Positions 25,061-36,068 of a DNA stretch of 64,000 bases are shown one piece after another. The notes beneath the pieces were generated by a model that was not told where the DNA came from, did no database searches, and saw only the letters and a list, made by a program, of their open reading frames with translations. How positions within the stretch are numbered: the stretch's first letter is position 1; each line of letters opens with the position of its first letter. The DNA is from Epiperipatus broadwayi (taxonomy: Eukaryota; Onychophora; Udeonychophora; Euonychophora; Peripatidae): assembly GCA_028023455.1 (NCBI GenBank), contig JAQFVV010012398.1, forward strand, positions 4,734,682-4,798,681. Reading direction: 5' to 3'. Position numbers and translations under genes: made by a program.

Positions 25061-25130
25061 CAAGATATTGTGATAAAATAGAAATATAATATTGTATCAG
25101 TCAAAACATGTTTATCCATCTATCATGAGC

Positions 25131-25245
25131 TGGAAGTCACAAAATGTACTTCAAACCCAGTCAAGGCCAATATTTAGGTCAGGGACCAGCTTGGATTCAA
25201 ACCCACTCTCTAAACTTCAGATCAAACACCTAATGAATAACATAA
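25131..25245 (-). repeat. Possible tRNA-derived SINE fragment
   Basis: On the minus strand the segment has GTGGGTTTGAATCC, close to a B box of an RNA polymerase III promoter, preceded by a loosely A-box-like stretch. No second copy is seen in this window, so the call is tentative. Confidence 0.3.
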
Positions 25246-26108
25246 CAATGATGGTACATGAGAATTAATTTTACTCTGGCCCACACTAGCAAAGCGGAGA
25301 AGACAATGAGACATCTATTAACTATGACTTAACTAAAATATATACACGCATGGCTATATGTGTGGAAGTGGAGAAAAAGGAATTCAAACTACTCAAATAA
25401 GTTAGACAATAACAATATAGTTTAATATAACAACAGATTATTTACATACATTTATAAATGGCAGACATTAGTATGTGCGTGAATGAGCAAGCAGTCTACC
25501 AAATGATAGATAATTATATATTGTCATTCATGCTATTATATCTCATATGCTCTTTTATTAGCTAAATAATATATTTATAAACAAACACACATCTTTGATG
25601 GGTCCAATATTAAGATGCCAATCGATTATTAGGAAGAAGTTACATAAAATTGCTATTAACGCTTTGGGGTATGGTTCTGAAACATGGTGACTAACATTAT
25701 TACTATGGGAAGCATTCTGAGATTCATTACAGATATAATACAAACTATATTCACGCCATTACGGTCATGAAAATAAGTAAAACACATTTGAAAATTACAT
25801 TTGATTTATGACAAAATATTAATGAAAATTCTCTTAAGTAGCGCTGGTAAAAAGAATGCTTTATTTTCCCCTAGGCAAATACTCTTAAATACAGTAATAC
25901 ACTACGACGGTGGGACTGTATAAGATTGAAATAAATTTATACATTAATAAAGTTAATAATATTCAGCTATTATATATATTTTGAGCAGAGCACAATTTTA
26001 ATATTAGAGCATTAAAATGGGGTCATGAAGTAAAAGAAATAATAATACGAAGAAATTTGCAATGCTGACATAATAGCCTAGATAGAACAGAAAAAGTTGT
26101 GCTTCTGG
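25246..26108. other. Unrecognised sequence, moderately AT-rich
   Basis: No coding frame with recognisable features and no repeat match within the window. Confidence 0.4.
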
Positions 26109-26296
26109 ATGAGAATGAAGTGGATAGGCATGCTGCAGATATCGCCGATATGCAGGCCCTTTTTTATGAAGAAGTGGATAGGCATAGCATGTGCCAGACT
26201 TAGGGAATCACCGCCAGAGGCCTTTTGATATGAAGAAAGTGAATATGCATAGTGTGTGCCAAACTTACAGGAATCACTGCCAGAGGCATTTTTATA
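26109..26296. repeat. Short tandem array, about three units of 60-66 bp
   Basis: Units start at about 26109, 26167 and 26230. Each holds ATGA(A)GAA(A)GTGGATAGGCAT (diverged), then a GTGCCAGACTTA-like block (weak in unit 1), and ends in CGCCAGAGGCCTTTT or similar. Units 2 and 3 are the closest pair. The minus-strand frame over the array is a by-product of the repetition. Confidence 0.75.
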
Positions 26297-28089
26297 CAAA
26301 ATAAATGGTCCTGGGAAGATTAACTATCCTCAGGACAAGACTTGAGAAGTAAATCTTCAAACTTAGTCATAACCCTCAGATTGGATCAGAAGCACAAAAT
26401 ATATATATAATTCACGAATATGAGCCGAATGTCAGTAACGCAGTATGGATGAATGTCACTAATGACAGGAAATATAATTTACAGCTTTAAAATAGATGAC
26501 CCTCATTTGAATGCGATAATTTATATAAATAACATGCTATGCCACTAGAATATATATAGAGTTAGATTTCATTTGATAAAATATACATTAAGATTTTATT
26601 TAGTAAAAGAAACATTAAGACTTACCCCCATCCCTTTTCTGATACTTAAAATAATTCAATCCCACCTTTGTGGTTTTTATAATAACTGGAATATTTAAAT
26701 ACAATATTTGATATTTTAAGAGTATGGAAAAAGAAAATAACTAGCAGTGATATATAGAAAACAATTAATAAGTCACCCTTTCAGAATTGACTAAATAATT
26801 TTAAATGATTTCAGAGCGTTAATTAGCTTAAGTTCTGGATTCACCCTGGGTAAAAAATCCAGAGTTAAACAAAAATATATTTTTTTATATTAAAACAGAA
26901 ATAAAATGTTGGCTTGTAAAACAATCTGGTGACTGTATTAATTAACAATACAGTATATTTTAAGGGAATGTTAATAAACTTAATTCATGAAGGCTTACTT
27001 AAAAAGAAGAAAAGAAAAAAATTTAGAACTTCAACTCGTCAGATTGCTTAAGACTGGCATATTAATAATAAAAGCATATATATAAAATCAAGTAATAAAT
27101 AACTGACCACACCAAAATTAAAGAGAGTTAAGAGCATATGACAGAGAATTAAATTTATAAAAATTATTTGAGAGCAATTACATATTAGAAAAGTTACAAA
27201 ATTAAATTATACATTAGGAAAAATTGATAGTAAAGTTTGAGCCTAGTTAGACTAGTTTTACTTGAAGCTTGAAAATTTACCTTGCACTATTTTAAGAGTC
27301 CATATTTTAAAGTCTGCGTATGCATGGCAATTGGTTCTTAAATAACAGCAAGCTTTTATTCAGCATTCCACAATTCTCTAGTCAGGCTCTTACTTCATTC
27401 TACAGGAGCATGGTATAACGGCAGTGGAAGATGACCCTCACGGATCAGAAAGATGATGAGCTTTCTATGCTTACATTTCAACACAGCTTGGATTCAGTTG
27501 TTTCAATAGTAGCTAATCTGTTGGTGATTTAAGATTCGGCTATTTTATACTCTGCTCAGGTATTTCTGGAAGGCTTTTAATTACTTAGTTCATTGTTTAT
27601 GAAAGATGCAACTGTTAGATAACATCCAAAAATAAATTCAAATCTATTTCCAGATTAGAAATAGATTTGACAAAAGTGTTTATAACAAAAGAAAATCTTT
27701 AATCTTAATCCCATTTTAACTTTAATTAAAAATACCTTCCCCAGATTAAAACAATAGTGTTTCCAACCCTTTAATTATTTTTGGACAATAAACGGTTGCA
27801 TCTTCCATATTGGATTTTATAAAATACAGTTTAATAGGAAAAAAAAATACTTTAAAAGAAAAAGTTGTATAAATGACATATAATAAAACATTTTTTTTTT
27901 TTAAAATCAATATTTTTGTTAGTATTTTGCTCCTATATATATATATATGTTTGAGCCACACCTATGTACTTTAATAAAAAATAATTAATAATTAAAAAAA
28001 ATTCATAATAATAAATATATTATTGAAAGTTAAAATTTATAAATTTAGGTGTGCATCTCAAATATATACATAAAATATATATACACGAC
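26297..28089. other. AT-rich non-coding sequence
   Basis: I see nothing beyond a (TA)n tract near 27934-27948 and T runs. The 71-codon minus-strand frame at 27746-27961 has no recognisable motif. Confidence 0.5.
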
Positions 28090-28165
28090 AAAAGTGAGAT
28101 GGGATATAAGGTTCGAATCGTGAAGCACAATCTTAAGCTAAGATTGACTGCTTCAATATATATAT
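28090..28165 (+). repeat. Possible tRNA-derived SINE fragment
   Basis: AAGGTTCGAATCGTG is a near-consensus B box. The sequence after it, CACAATCTTAAGCTAAGATTG, forms a small hairpin. No A box is clear at the expected distance upstream. Confidence 0.3.
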
Positions 28166-28567
28166 AAAAGGTCAATCAAAACGTAGGTGTATGTATATGT
28201 ACAAATAAAGAGTTTTGCTAAAAAGTGGTTGAAGTGTTTTGGATAAATTGTATTTATAGGATATTAAGGCAAAATAAAGAAAAGTGTGATTTTGGTAATA
28301 TACACGTACTTAAAATAATTACAGTATAAGTTATGATGTGTCTTATTCACTTGAAAAAAAATAAAGAAGTGAACTGAGTGTTTCAAAAAATGTTTAAAGG
28401 ATATTGCAGAGATTGGTCTGACTTTTAAGCTAATGGATGGTTGTGATAGGATTGAGCTAAAGTGAAAGATGCACTGAGATAGATATAACTAACTATTGGA
28501 TATATATATGTATGTGTGTATATTTTTTTATAATTTAGAAGGTTCATCGTGTATTGAAATTATATTC

Positions 28568-28676
28568 ATGAAACAAACTAGTTTTTTTTTTCATATGTCA
28601 AAGCATCGACCAGGAAGCGAACTCGGGCCAGCTGGTTGGAAGGCAGCTATGCTAACTTACAAAGCCACTAACGCTT
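28568..28676 (-). repeat. tRNA-derived SINE S1, copy on minus strand
   Basis: Read on the minus strand it has an A-box-like GTGGCTTTGTAAGTTAGCAT, then AGCTGCCTTCCAACC, the B-box-like CGAGTTCGCTTCC, GATGCTTTGACATATG and an A run. The same order of blocks occurs at 60436-60540 on the plus strand. Two copies 32 kb apart in opposite orientation support a SINE family. The decayed A box suggests this is the older copy. Confidence 0.7.
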
Positions 28677-28677
28677 A

Positions 28678-28907
28678 GTTTTGAATATGTTATTAAGAGA
28701 TTTTACAAGCTAAATTCCCAAAGAATCTTTTAAAAGAACTTATGAATAATAACCATCATTTGTTATATCAATGCCAATCTATTTTGTCAGATAAAATATC
28801 ATCTTTATCTAACAAAATAGATTGGCGGTGATGTAACAAAAGGGGGGAATTATTTCCAAGTTCTTTTAAATGAGTCTTTGAGAATTTCTTAATAACATAA
28901 TCAAACT
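28678..28907. repeat. Palindromic MITE, about 230 bp
   Basis: The two halves are inverted copies around a centre near 28795. The outer ends are GTTTTGAATATGTTATTAAG and, inverted, AAGTTTGATTATGTTATTAAG. Inner blocks include CTTTTAAAAGAACTT and the near-perfect CCAATCTATTTTGT..AGATAAAG hairpin. It directly abuts SINE S1. Confidence 0.75.
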
Positions 28908-29172
28908 TGTTTATTTCATGAATATGTTTATTTTCTTAGTATTACATATTTTATATAAAATTATTTATAGGCTCATTAAAATCACTTGAATATAACATGA
29001 TCATGTGATGTTTTGGCAGTAAAACGCAAGATGTGCTAAATAAATAGTATTCATGCTGGGGAATAATAATTGATATATTAATTTTTTAAATGAGTTTAAA
29101 ATTTGCATAGCAGAAATATTAAATAATAATTTATAGCCTAATAAAAATGATTACTAAATAATGTGTAACAAT

Positions 29173-29290
29173 TATTCTAGATGACATCATCAAAATGAAG
29201 GAATTCAAATTAAAATCGCAGTTGTAAATTGAATTGTAATTGTTTATTATGGATAAATACTTAATTTTGATGATGAAGTCATATGTGTAT
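29173..29290. repeat. Short imperfect palindrome, about 115 bp
   Basis: GATGACATCATCAAAATGAAG at the left is matched by the inverted CTTAATTTTGATGATGAAGTC at the right, with an unmatched centre of about 60 bp. It is possibly a small MITE. Confidence 0.5.
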
Positions 29291-29829
29291 AAGATTATGG
29301 GCCAACTAATGAGAATTATTCTTTACATATGTCTTCAATTATTTTAGATATAAATTAAATTTAAAGACTCAATACATAATGAATAAATACATTTCCAACT
29401 TTTATTCATAGAAATAGTCTTGACAACAGTTTATACATTCTTAGTATTGATAAGCTTGAACTACAATCAGGCGATATATATATATATTGTGTGTGTGTGT
29501 GTGCAGTAATTAGATACTGTACCAAAGCTATATACAATGAATTAAATTAATAGATTTATGATGGTACTTCTCATTAGATTCAATGTTTTAAATAAAAACT
29601 ATTGTTCAATACAAGAATTTAGATCTCTTCTTTTACTATACATGTAGTTCGGATACAAATATAAAGCTTTATTTTATATTGATAAAGATCTGAAATATGT
29701 ATATCATGAAAAAAAAAAAAGATCTGAATTTTTGTGTTGGATGATAGCGAAAAATCTTATAAATTTAAATCTAAAAACAATTGTGTTATTAAGTACATTA
29801 ATCTGAAGGGTTGAAGAGTTAGCCTTCAA

Positions 29830-31607
29830 AATCTTTACAATTAATATAAATTAGAACTTGTAACTGTTTTAAATATTAATAGATTTTTAAAATAAATCAG
29901 ATTTGATAGAAATCAATAAGAAAATAACTGATACTCCATTAAGAACTATAAAAAAGATAGCGGATACAAAAAGCAACAGTTTATTATTATATTATTTATA
30001 GAAACAAACAATGTATGAAGAAAATAAGAAATATGAAAGTATTTAAAAATGATCCATTAAGAAGTACTGTATGTCTAAAATTTTGTAAAACGATATGAAA
30101 AATAATAAATGATATAAGAAAATATAATTATGAATTTGAAATACTTTGATTTCTTGTTCTTTATTACTATATATATTTTTATACAATTCCTCCACAAATT
30201 TATGATTTCATTTTTTTTTTTGAAAAAATATTTTTTCTTCCGACACGAAGATATTGTTTTACATTTATGAAATTATTATGATTTTTTTTAAAACTAGCAG
30301 GTGAAGAAATTGATTTTTTTTTTTTTTTGGCTTTCCAAATGTCTAAATGGTAATAAAGATACTAAAATTTCAGACCTATCCATTTTTTCTCCGTTCTATA
30401 TAAAATGTTTACCAAGGTAATTATAACTTATCTCTACTAAACGCTGAGTTGTAATCAATCAGGAGAACAAACTAAATCAATCAGTGATTTTAGCATCTTG
30501 GATCACATCCAAGTAATGGGAAAAATTATAAAAAACAAAAATAAATATAGGTTGTCATTAAACTATAGATTTATAGATTATAAAAAAGCAATTAATTTTA
30601 TAAGTATTCCCATTGTGATAAAGTTTTGGATCATCAAAATACAGACCTCGGATATTATCATGTCTTGAAGAATATTTATCAAAATACAACAACAATTTTT
30701 AGATTACATAGTAACAACATTGAAAAAAAAAAATGACAGAATGATTTCATATGTCCAAAACTTTTATAGTAGTTTTACAAAAAGTATTTTGTGGATTAAA
30801 ATGGAAAACTTGAAGTAAAAGTCATTTTGCTCATGATTGGTTGTTTTTGCAAATAATCCTTGAGAGCTTCAGGAAATATTGCAAGGGTTGAAAGTAAGAA
30901 AATATAATTAAACATAAATGCTAAAAAAAGAGAAATATTCAATGGATTTTCTCAGAACAAGAAAATAAAATTTGATAATCATAAATTAGAAAACTACAAA
31001 TATCTTGGGGAAGATTTTTAATGCATTGGAAAACATAATGAATAAAATTAATAATAGATTAAACTGGGATGGAGTGCTTTTGGTAGAAATAATTTAATAT
31101 TAAAAGGAAATGTACATATGTGTTTGAAAAAAAAGGTTTTTAATAAATGTGTTTTATCATTATTTACTTATGAATCTATAATTATGCTACTTAACAGAAG
31201 AGCAATACAGAGACTTCAGATGGCAGAAAATATGAATAAGTTTATGTTAAGAATAATAACAAGAAATTGAGAATGAAATATATGATTGATAGAATACACA
31301 GGCATCACTAATATCATCAAAACAAGAGATCAAAATGAAGCTAGACTGGGACATATTACTACAAAAGTTTGTAATAGATTAACAGATGAAGTTTTAAATT
31401 GGATCCCATGATATTTTCAAAGGCTTAGGAATAAAATAAATTGAAAAGCAAAGAAGTTTGCTGTTAACATGTGAAAAAGACATGCTACACATTGAAAAAA
31501 CAATTAAATTTGGAGAGATATTTATTATATAGTGGATGGTAATGGTTGAATATGATGATATAATAAACCAATCAGATTCATGAGTTTGTGCCACATTTTA
31601 TATTTTG

Positions 31608-31612
<5 letters not shown>
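29830..31612 (+). pseudogene. RTE-type non-LTR retrotransposon relic (reverse transcriptase and C-terminal domain)
   Basis: RTE elements copy themselves by target-primed reverse transcription. Here the region around 30455-30610 encodes a broken palm: SIL-DHIQVMGKIIKNKN, then FIDYKKAINF, equivalent to the FVDYEKAFD box with its catalytic Asp. Around 30940-31130 come ENYKYLGEDF and KLGWSAFGRNNLILKGN, followed by CLKKKVFNKCVLSLFTYES and RRAIQRLQMAENMNK, the hallmark C-terminal sequence of RTE ORFs in order. Stops and frame changes are numerous. The 29830-30070 part resembles 52710-52935. The relic ends at about 31610 against a (TA)n tract, as RTE 3' ends often do in short tandem repeats. The APE endonuclease was not seen. 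Confidence 0.7.

Positions 31613-31646
<34 letters not shown>
31612..31646. repeat. (TA)n microsatellite
   Basis: A pure TA run of about 35 bp lies immediately downstream of the RTE relic and may be its 3' terminal repeat. Confidence 0.9.
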
Positions 31647-31651
<5 letters not shown>

Positions 31652-32194
31652 TGTAAACTATCATTACATGTAAAAAATTAAGTCCACATTCACTTGTACT
31701 TTTATTTATAAATCATTCATCTCAACTGATGAATTAGAGGTTTGAACATGCAATTTCCACACCAGAAAAATAGTTAAATTTTTATATTAATGCAGTGGAA
31801 ATACAATTTGATTTAATTTCTATTATAAATGAAATCTAAATCTATGCAAATAAATTAATAATGCTACATCAGACATACACATGAATAAATTACATTTTGA
31901 AATCTTGTATGAAAGTTCACTACAGTAAATTATGAAGAGTGTATATATAAATTAGTTTTCTGTGATTATAATAGAACCAAACAGATTCACAGATCTGTAA
32001 TGCCCTCTTCCCTTTGCTGTTATTTATTTATTTATATATAAAAGATCATATGCATCTCACTTTTGATTCATTACAAAATATATAATTATAAACATCCTTG
32101 GATATTTCAACCTCCAGCTCATAAAACAAAACTGGGTTGATATCTCAAATACATATTTAATAAATGAGGGCTGGTCCAAATTTTCCATCAGATT
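31647..32194. other. AT-rich non-coding sequence
   Basis: There is nothing recognisable between the RTE relic and the large fold-back. Confidence 0.5.
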
Positions 32195-35100
32195 AATATT
32201 TATAATCAGTACTAGTTGGTTAGGGATACTCTGTCTGCTAGGCAATGCTGCAGTACCATCAAGAACCACCAAGAAGCCTGCAAACAATAAATTTCTATCC
32301 AAAAATCACTGAAATTGATGTAAAATTAAAATGCCTAAGGCAAACAAATTAAACAAATCATCACACACACCCTGCATAAATTTCTATCCAAAAATCGCTG
32401 AAATTGATGTAAAATTAAAATGACTAAGGCAAGACACCGAAAAAAAAAAATGCCTGTGGCAAAGAAATTAAACAAATTTTTTTAAAATACAAATCAAAAA
32501 GAAATCAAAGAAAATGCTATAAAATTCAACTTACAAAAACAGAAATCAGTGAAATACATCAAATGCAACACTCCTACTCCATGCATGAAGAATTTGATCA
32601 AAAATATGTAAAATGTAAATTGCAAAAACCAAAAAAATAATGAATGCTACTTTCAAAAGCCTATGAAATAAAAGAAAAAACTATAATAAAAGCCTATGAA
32701 ATGAAACAAAAACTATAATACTAAATCTCAAAAAAATTAATGAAGGCTCATTAATTGCAGATGGTGGAAATGTGGTACATTTTTTAAAAAAAATCCTTTG
32801 ACTTTCAACACTATTAAGTGGACTATAGTAATTCACAAACCTTAATAACAGATTAGTACTTATTAAGTAATTAAATATAGATAACAATGAGCTCATAGCA
32901 ATCTGTTGTTATCTTTTGGAATAGATTTCAAAGCACCAATTTATGTCAGCTAAAATACACAGGGGAGCTTCTAATTGTCTTTCCAAAAAAAAATAATTAT
33001 TCTCTGCTTTGAAATTATGCCATATCATAACATATGAATTTAGAAATAAAATAAAATAAATAGAATAGAAAATAGGCATGGCTGCATATTATAGAAAGGT
33101 TAAAATTATAACTGATTACAATTACAGGAAAAATTATTAAAGTATTATAAATTTTTAAAATATATTTATAAAGCTCTGCAGCAAAGAAATATTACCAATT
33201 ATCTTCCAGGCTGAGTTCTCTGGCATTTTTAATAGGCACTGGATGTTTGCAGCATAAAAATCCATTAAACAGAATGTTCAAATTTCAAGGCTTTTGGAGA
33301 AGCTGGTTATTCAAACAGGTTGCAGCACACTTAACTAATAATAGCAGAATGAAGAAGGTAATTCAACAGTGGAGGGTCTATTACATCACATTTCATTTTG
33401 CATGCATAAACTGTGATGTGTAATATGTTACAGTGCAATTATATATATATCTTTTTAAATCTTTAATTTATATTTATCAATTTAAGTCATTATTTTCCTA
33501 AAAATCTCATATAACATACATATATACCGAAATGTTTACACAACTATTTATCATTTTCTAACTTTTAAAATTGGGTAGAGATTTAGCTTTCTATTGTTAA
33601 ATTTCTTAACTTATCTATTTTATCTTAGTAAAACAAAGTCAGTCCCCAAGTGAATACAAAATGGTGCTGCATTATCATATTTACTTTCACTTTAAACAAA
33701 ATTTATTTTTTAAATTAACATTTAACCTACACAAAATTTTAAAAGTTAGATAATGATAAATAATTGCGTAAACATTTCATTATATATGAGATTCGTAGTA
33801 AAATAATGAATAAATTTGAAACACATAAGTTAAAGATTTTAAAAGATATATCACTCTGTAACATATTACACATCACAGTTTGTATTTCCAAAATGAAATG
33901 TGACATAATAGACGTCTGACAATTGCTTCCATAATAGATGTTTCACATGAAAAATATAATCGGTTGGGCTGATAAATTTCATCAAAATATAACTGAACTA
34001 GTCTTTTGAAATACCCACTTAGTTTTATTATGATATACTAATTATTTACGAGTGCTAAAAATACAAGTTGTTGAGATTACTTTTATTTTTTGACAGTGTT
34101 AATATAAATTTTTTTATGCAGATGGATACAATATTAAACACGTGTAAACTTTCAGGCAACATTTCAAAAACCCGCACTGAAACTTAAGTAGATATTATAT
34201 TTTTCATGTGAAACATCTATTATGCAAGCGATTATGAGAGGTCTGTTATGTCACATTTCATTTTGGAAGTACAAACTGTGATGTGTAATATATTATAGTG
34301 AAAATATATATATATCTTTTTAAATCTTTAACTTATGTTTTTCAATTTAATTCATTATTTTCCTAAGAATTTCATATATAACAAAATATTTACACAACTA
34401 TTTATCATTATCTAACTTTTAAAATTTCATGTTGGTTAAATGTGTTATGCTGCAAACTTCCAGTGCTTATTACAAATGCCAGAGAAGTCAGTCTGAAAGA
34501 TAATTGGTAATATTTTTTCACTACATAGCTCTATAAATATATTTTAAAAACTTATAATATTTTTAAAAAATTTCCTGTAACTATAATCAATTATAATTTT
34601 ATTTTTTTATAATCTACAGCCATGCCTAGTTTCTATTCTAATTATTTTATTTTATTTCTAAATTTATATGTTGTGATATGTCATAATTTCAAAGCAGAGA
34701 ATAATTAATTTTTGGGGGGAAAGACAGTTAGAAGCTCTCCTGTGTATTTTAACTGATATAAATTGCTGCTTTGAAATCTATTCTAAGAGATAACAATAGA
34801 TTGCTATGAGCCCATTGTTATCTATATTTAATTACTTAATAAGTATTAATCTGTTATTAAGGTTTGTGAATTATTATAGTCCACATAAAAGTGTTGAAAG
34901 TCAGTGGAATTTTATTTAAAATGTACTGCATTTCCACCATCCACCATTAATGAGCCTTCATTAATATTTTTGAGATTTAGTTTTATAATTTTCATTTCAT
35001 TTCATAGGTTTTTATTATAGTTTCTTTTTTTTATTTCATAGGCTTTCGAAAATAGCATTCATGACTTTTTTGTTTTTTGGAATTTACATTTTACTTATTT

Positions 35101-35530
35101 TTGAGCGAATTCCTCATGTAGGGAGGGGGGTTGCATTTGACATATTTCACTGATTTCTGTTTTTGTAATTTGAATTTTATAGTATTTTCTTTGATTTTTT
35201 TTTTGATTTGTATTTTAGAAGGGATTTGTTCGATTTCTTTGCCTTAGGCGTTTAAATTTTGCATTGATTTCAGTGATTTTTGGATAGAAATTTATGCAGG
35301 GGGGTTGAGGATTTGTTTGACTTAGGTGTTTTAATTTTACATTGATTTCAGCAATTTTTGCATTTTAATTTTACATCGATTTCAGTGATATTTGTGTTTT
35401 AATTTTGCAGCGATTTCAGCAATTTTTGGATAGAAATTTATCACTTGCAGGCTTCTTGGAGTTTCTTGCTGATATTGCAGTGTTGCCTAATGGTTACAGT
35501 ACACCTAATACCCTAGTATATTATAATCCT
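32195..35530. repeat. Large fold-back: two arms of about 1.1 kb in inverted orientation
   Basis: The left arm (about 32195-33265) is the inverted copy of the right arm (about 34430-35530), clearly alignable along its whole length with small indels. Matching landmarks run from the inner end outward. They include ATGCTGCAAAC.TCCAGTG, GATAATTGGTAATATTT, CAGCCATGCCTA, CAAAGCAGAGAATAATTA, TGAGCCTTCATTAAT and GGATAGAAATTTAT. The outermost match is GCAGGCTTCTTGG. Both outer ends translate, in opposite directions, into a similar short peptide (DRNL..AGFL). The sequence just inside the outer ends contains tandemly repeated TTTCTATCCAAAAATCRCTG blocks. The spacer (33266-34430) has its own palindrome. 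No transposase is visible. It could be a fold-back-type transposon or an inverted duplication. Confidence 0.85.
33375..34420. repeat. Inner repeat: three copies of one block, one inverted
   Basis: A block containing ATCACATTTCATTTTG, AACTGTGATGTGTAATAT and ATATCTTTTTAAATCTTTAA occurs at 33384-33530 (plus), 33760-33910 (minus) and 34250-34420 (plus). The second and third copies extend into AACATCTATTATG and TTTTTCATGTGAAACATC, so 33740-33965 and 34185-34420 form a palindrome centred near 34075. The first copy lies in the same orientation as the third. This sits wholly within the spacer of the large fold-back. Confidence 0.8.
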
Positions 35531-35645
35531 ATATATATATTTTCAAGAAAAAAATATGCAATACAGATCTTAAAATCTGATAAGCTATATATATGTGTAA
35601 CTTTCAAAAATATGAAATACCAAAAGATAAAAAAATACACTAAAT

Positions 35646-35940
35646 CAGGGGTCCCCAACCCTATGCTTGTGGGCACCATGGTGCCCGCAGACTATTTTAT
35701 GTTTGCCCATCACTATCCGAACACGATAAAAATTTATTTATCTGATACAAATAAATTTAATTTTTAAAATTTCTTATAAATTATTGTATTATATTGTACT
35801 CAAATAAATATTTTTTTGTGCATTATGTGTATTATTAACAATATCTAACTATAAATTTACATTGAAAAAATAAATGGTGCCCACCATCTGGCCGGTATTA
35901 TAGAATGTGCTCTTAAGTGCAAAAAGGTTGGGGACCCCTG
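35646..35940. mobile_element. Non-autonomous hAT element (MITE), 295 bp, with 8-bp target duplication
   Basis: The ends are perfect 15-bp terminal inverted repeats, CAGGGGTCCCCAACC and GGTTGGGGACCCCTG, a classic hAT terminus. They are flanked on both sides by the identical octamer CACTAAAT (35638-35645 and 35941-35948), the target-site length of hAT. Subterminal GTGGGCACCATGGTGCCCGC on the left and GGTGCCCACCATCTGGCCGG on the right are also partly inverted. It has no coding capacity of its own, so movement would have needed a hAT transposase in trans. The intact terminal repeats and target duplication suggest that it is younger than its neighbours. Confidence 0.95.
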
Positions 35941-35949
35941 CACTAAATT

Positions 35950-36068
35950 AAAAAAACTAGCCAAAATTTAAAATCCAAATTTACTGCTGATTTCACTGCA
36001 CTTGAACAGTCTGCCTTCACAATGGAATCAGCAGTTGAGAAATTTTAAATTTTGACTAGTTTTTGTTT
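35950..36068. repeat. Small palindromic element beside the hAT MITE
   Basis: AAAAACTAGCCAAAATTTAAA near 35953 is mirrored by TTTAAATTTTGACTAGTTTTT ending near 36066, and the inner ACTGCTGATT blocks also pair. The left side abuts the hAT MITE target site, so that MITE probably inserted at or within the left end of this palindrome. Confidence 0.65.

Noticed and set aside
35405-35767. 120-codon plus-strand frame with an initial MQRFQQFLDRNLS
   Set aside because: It runs from the right arm of the large fold-back through unique sequence into the hAT MITE, so it is a chance fusion of repeat sequences. A similar peptide from the left arm exists only because the arms are inverted copies.
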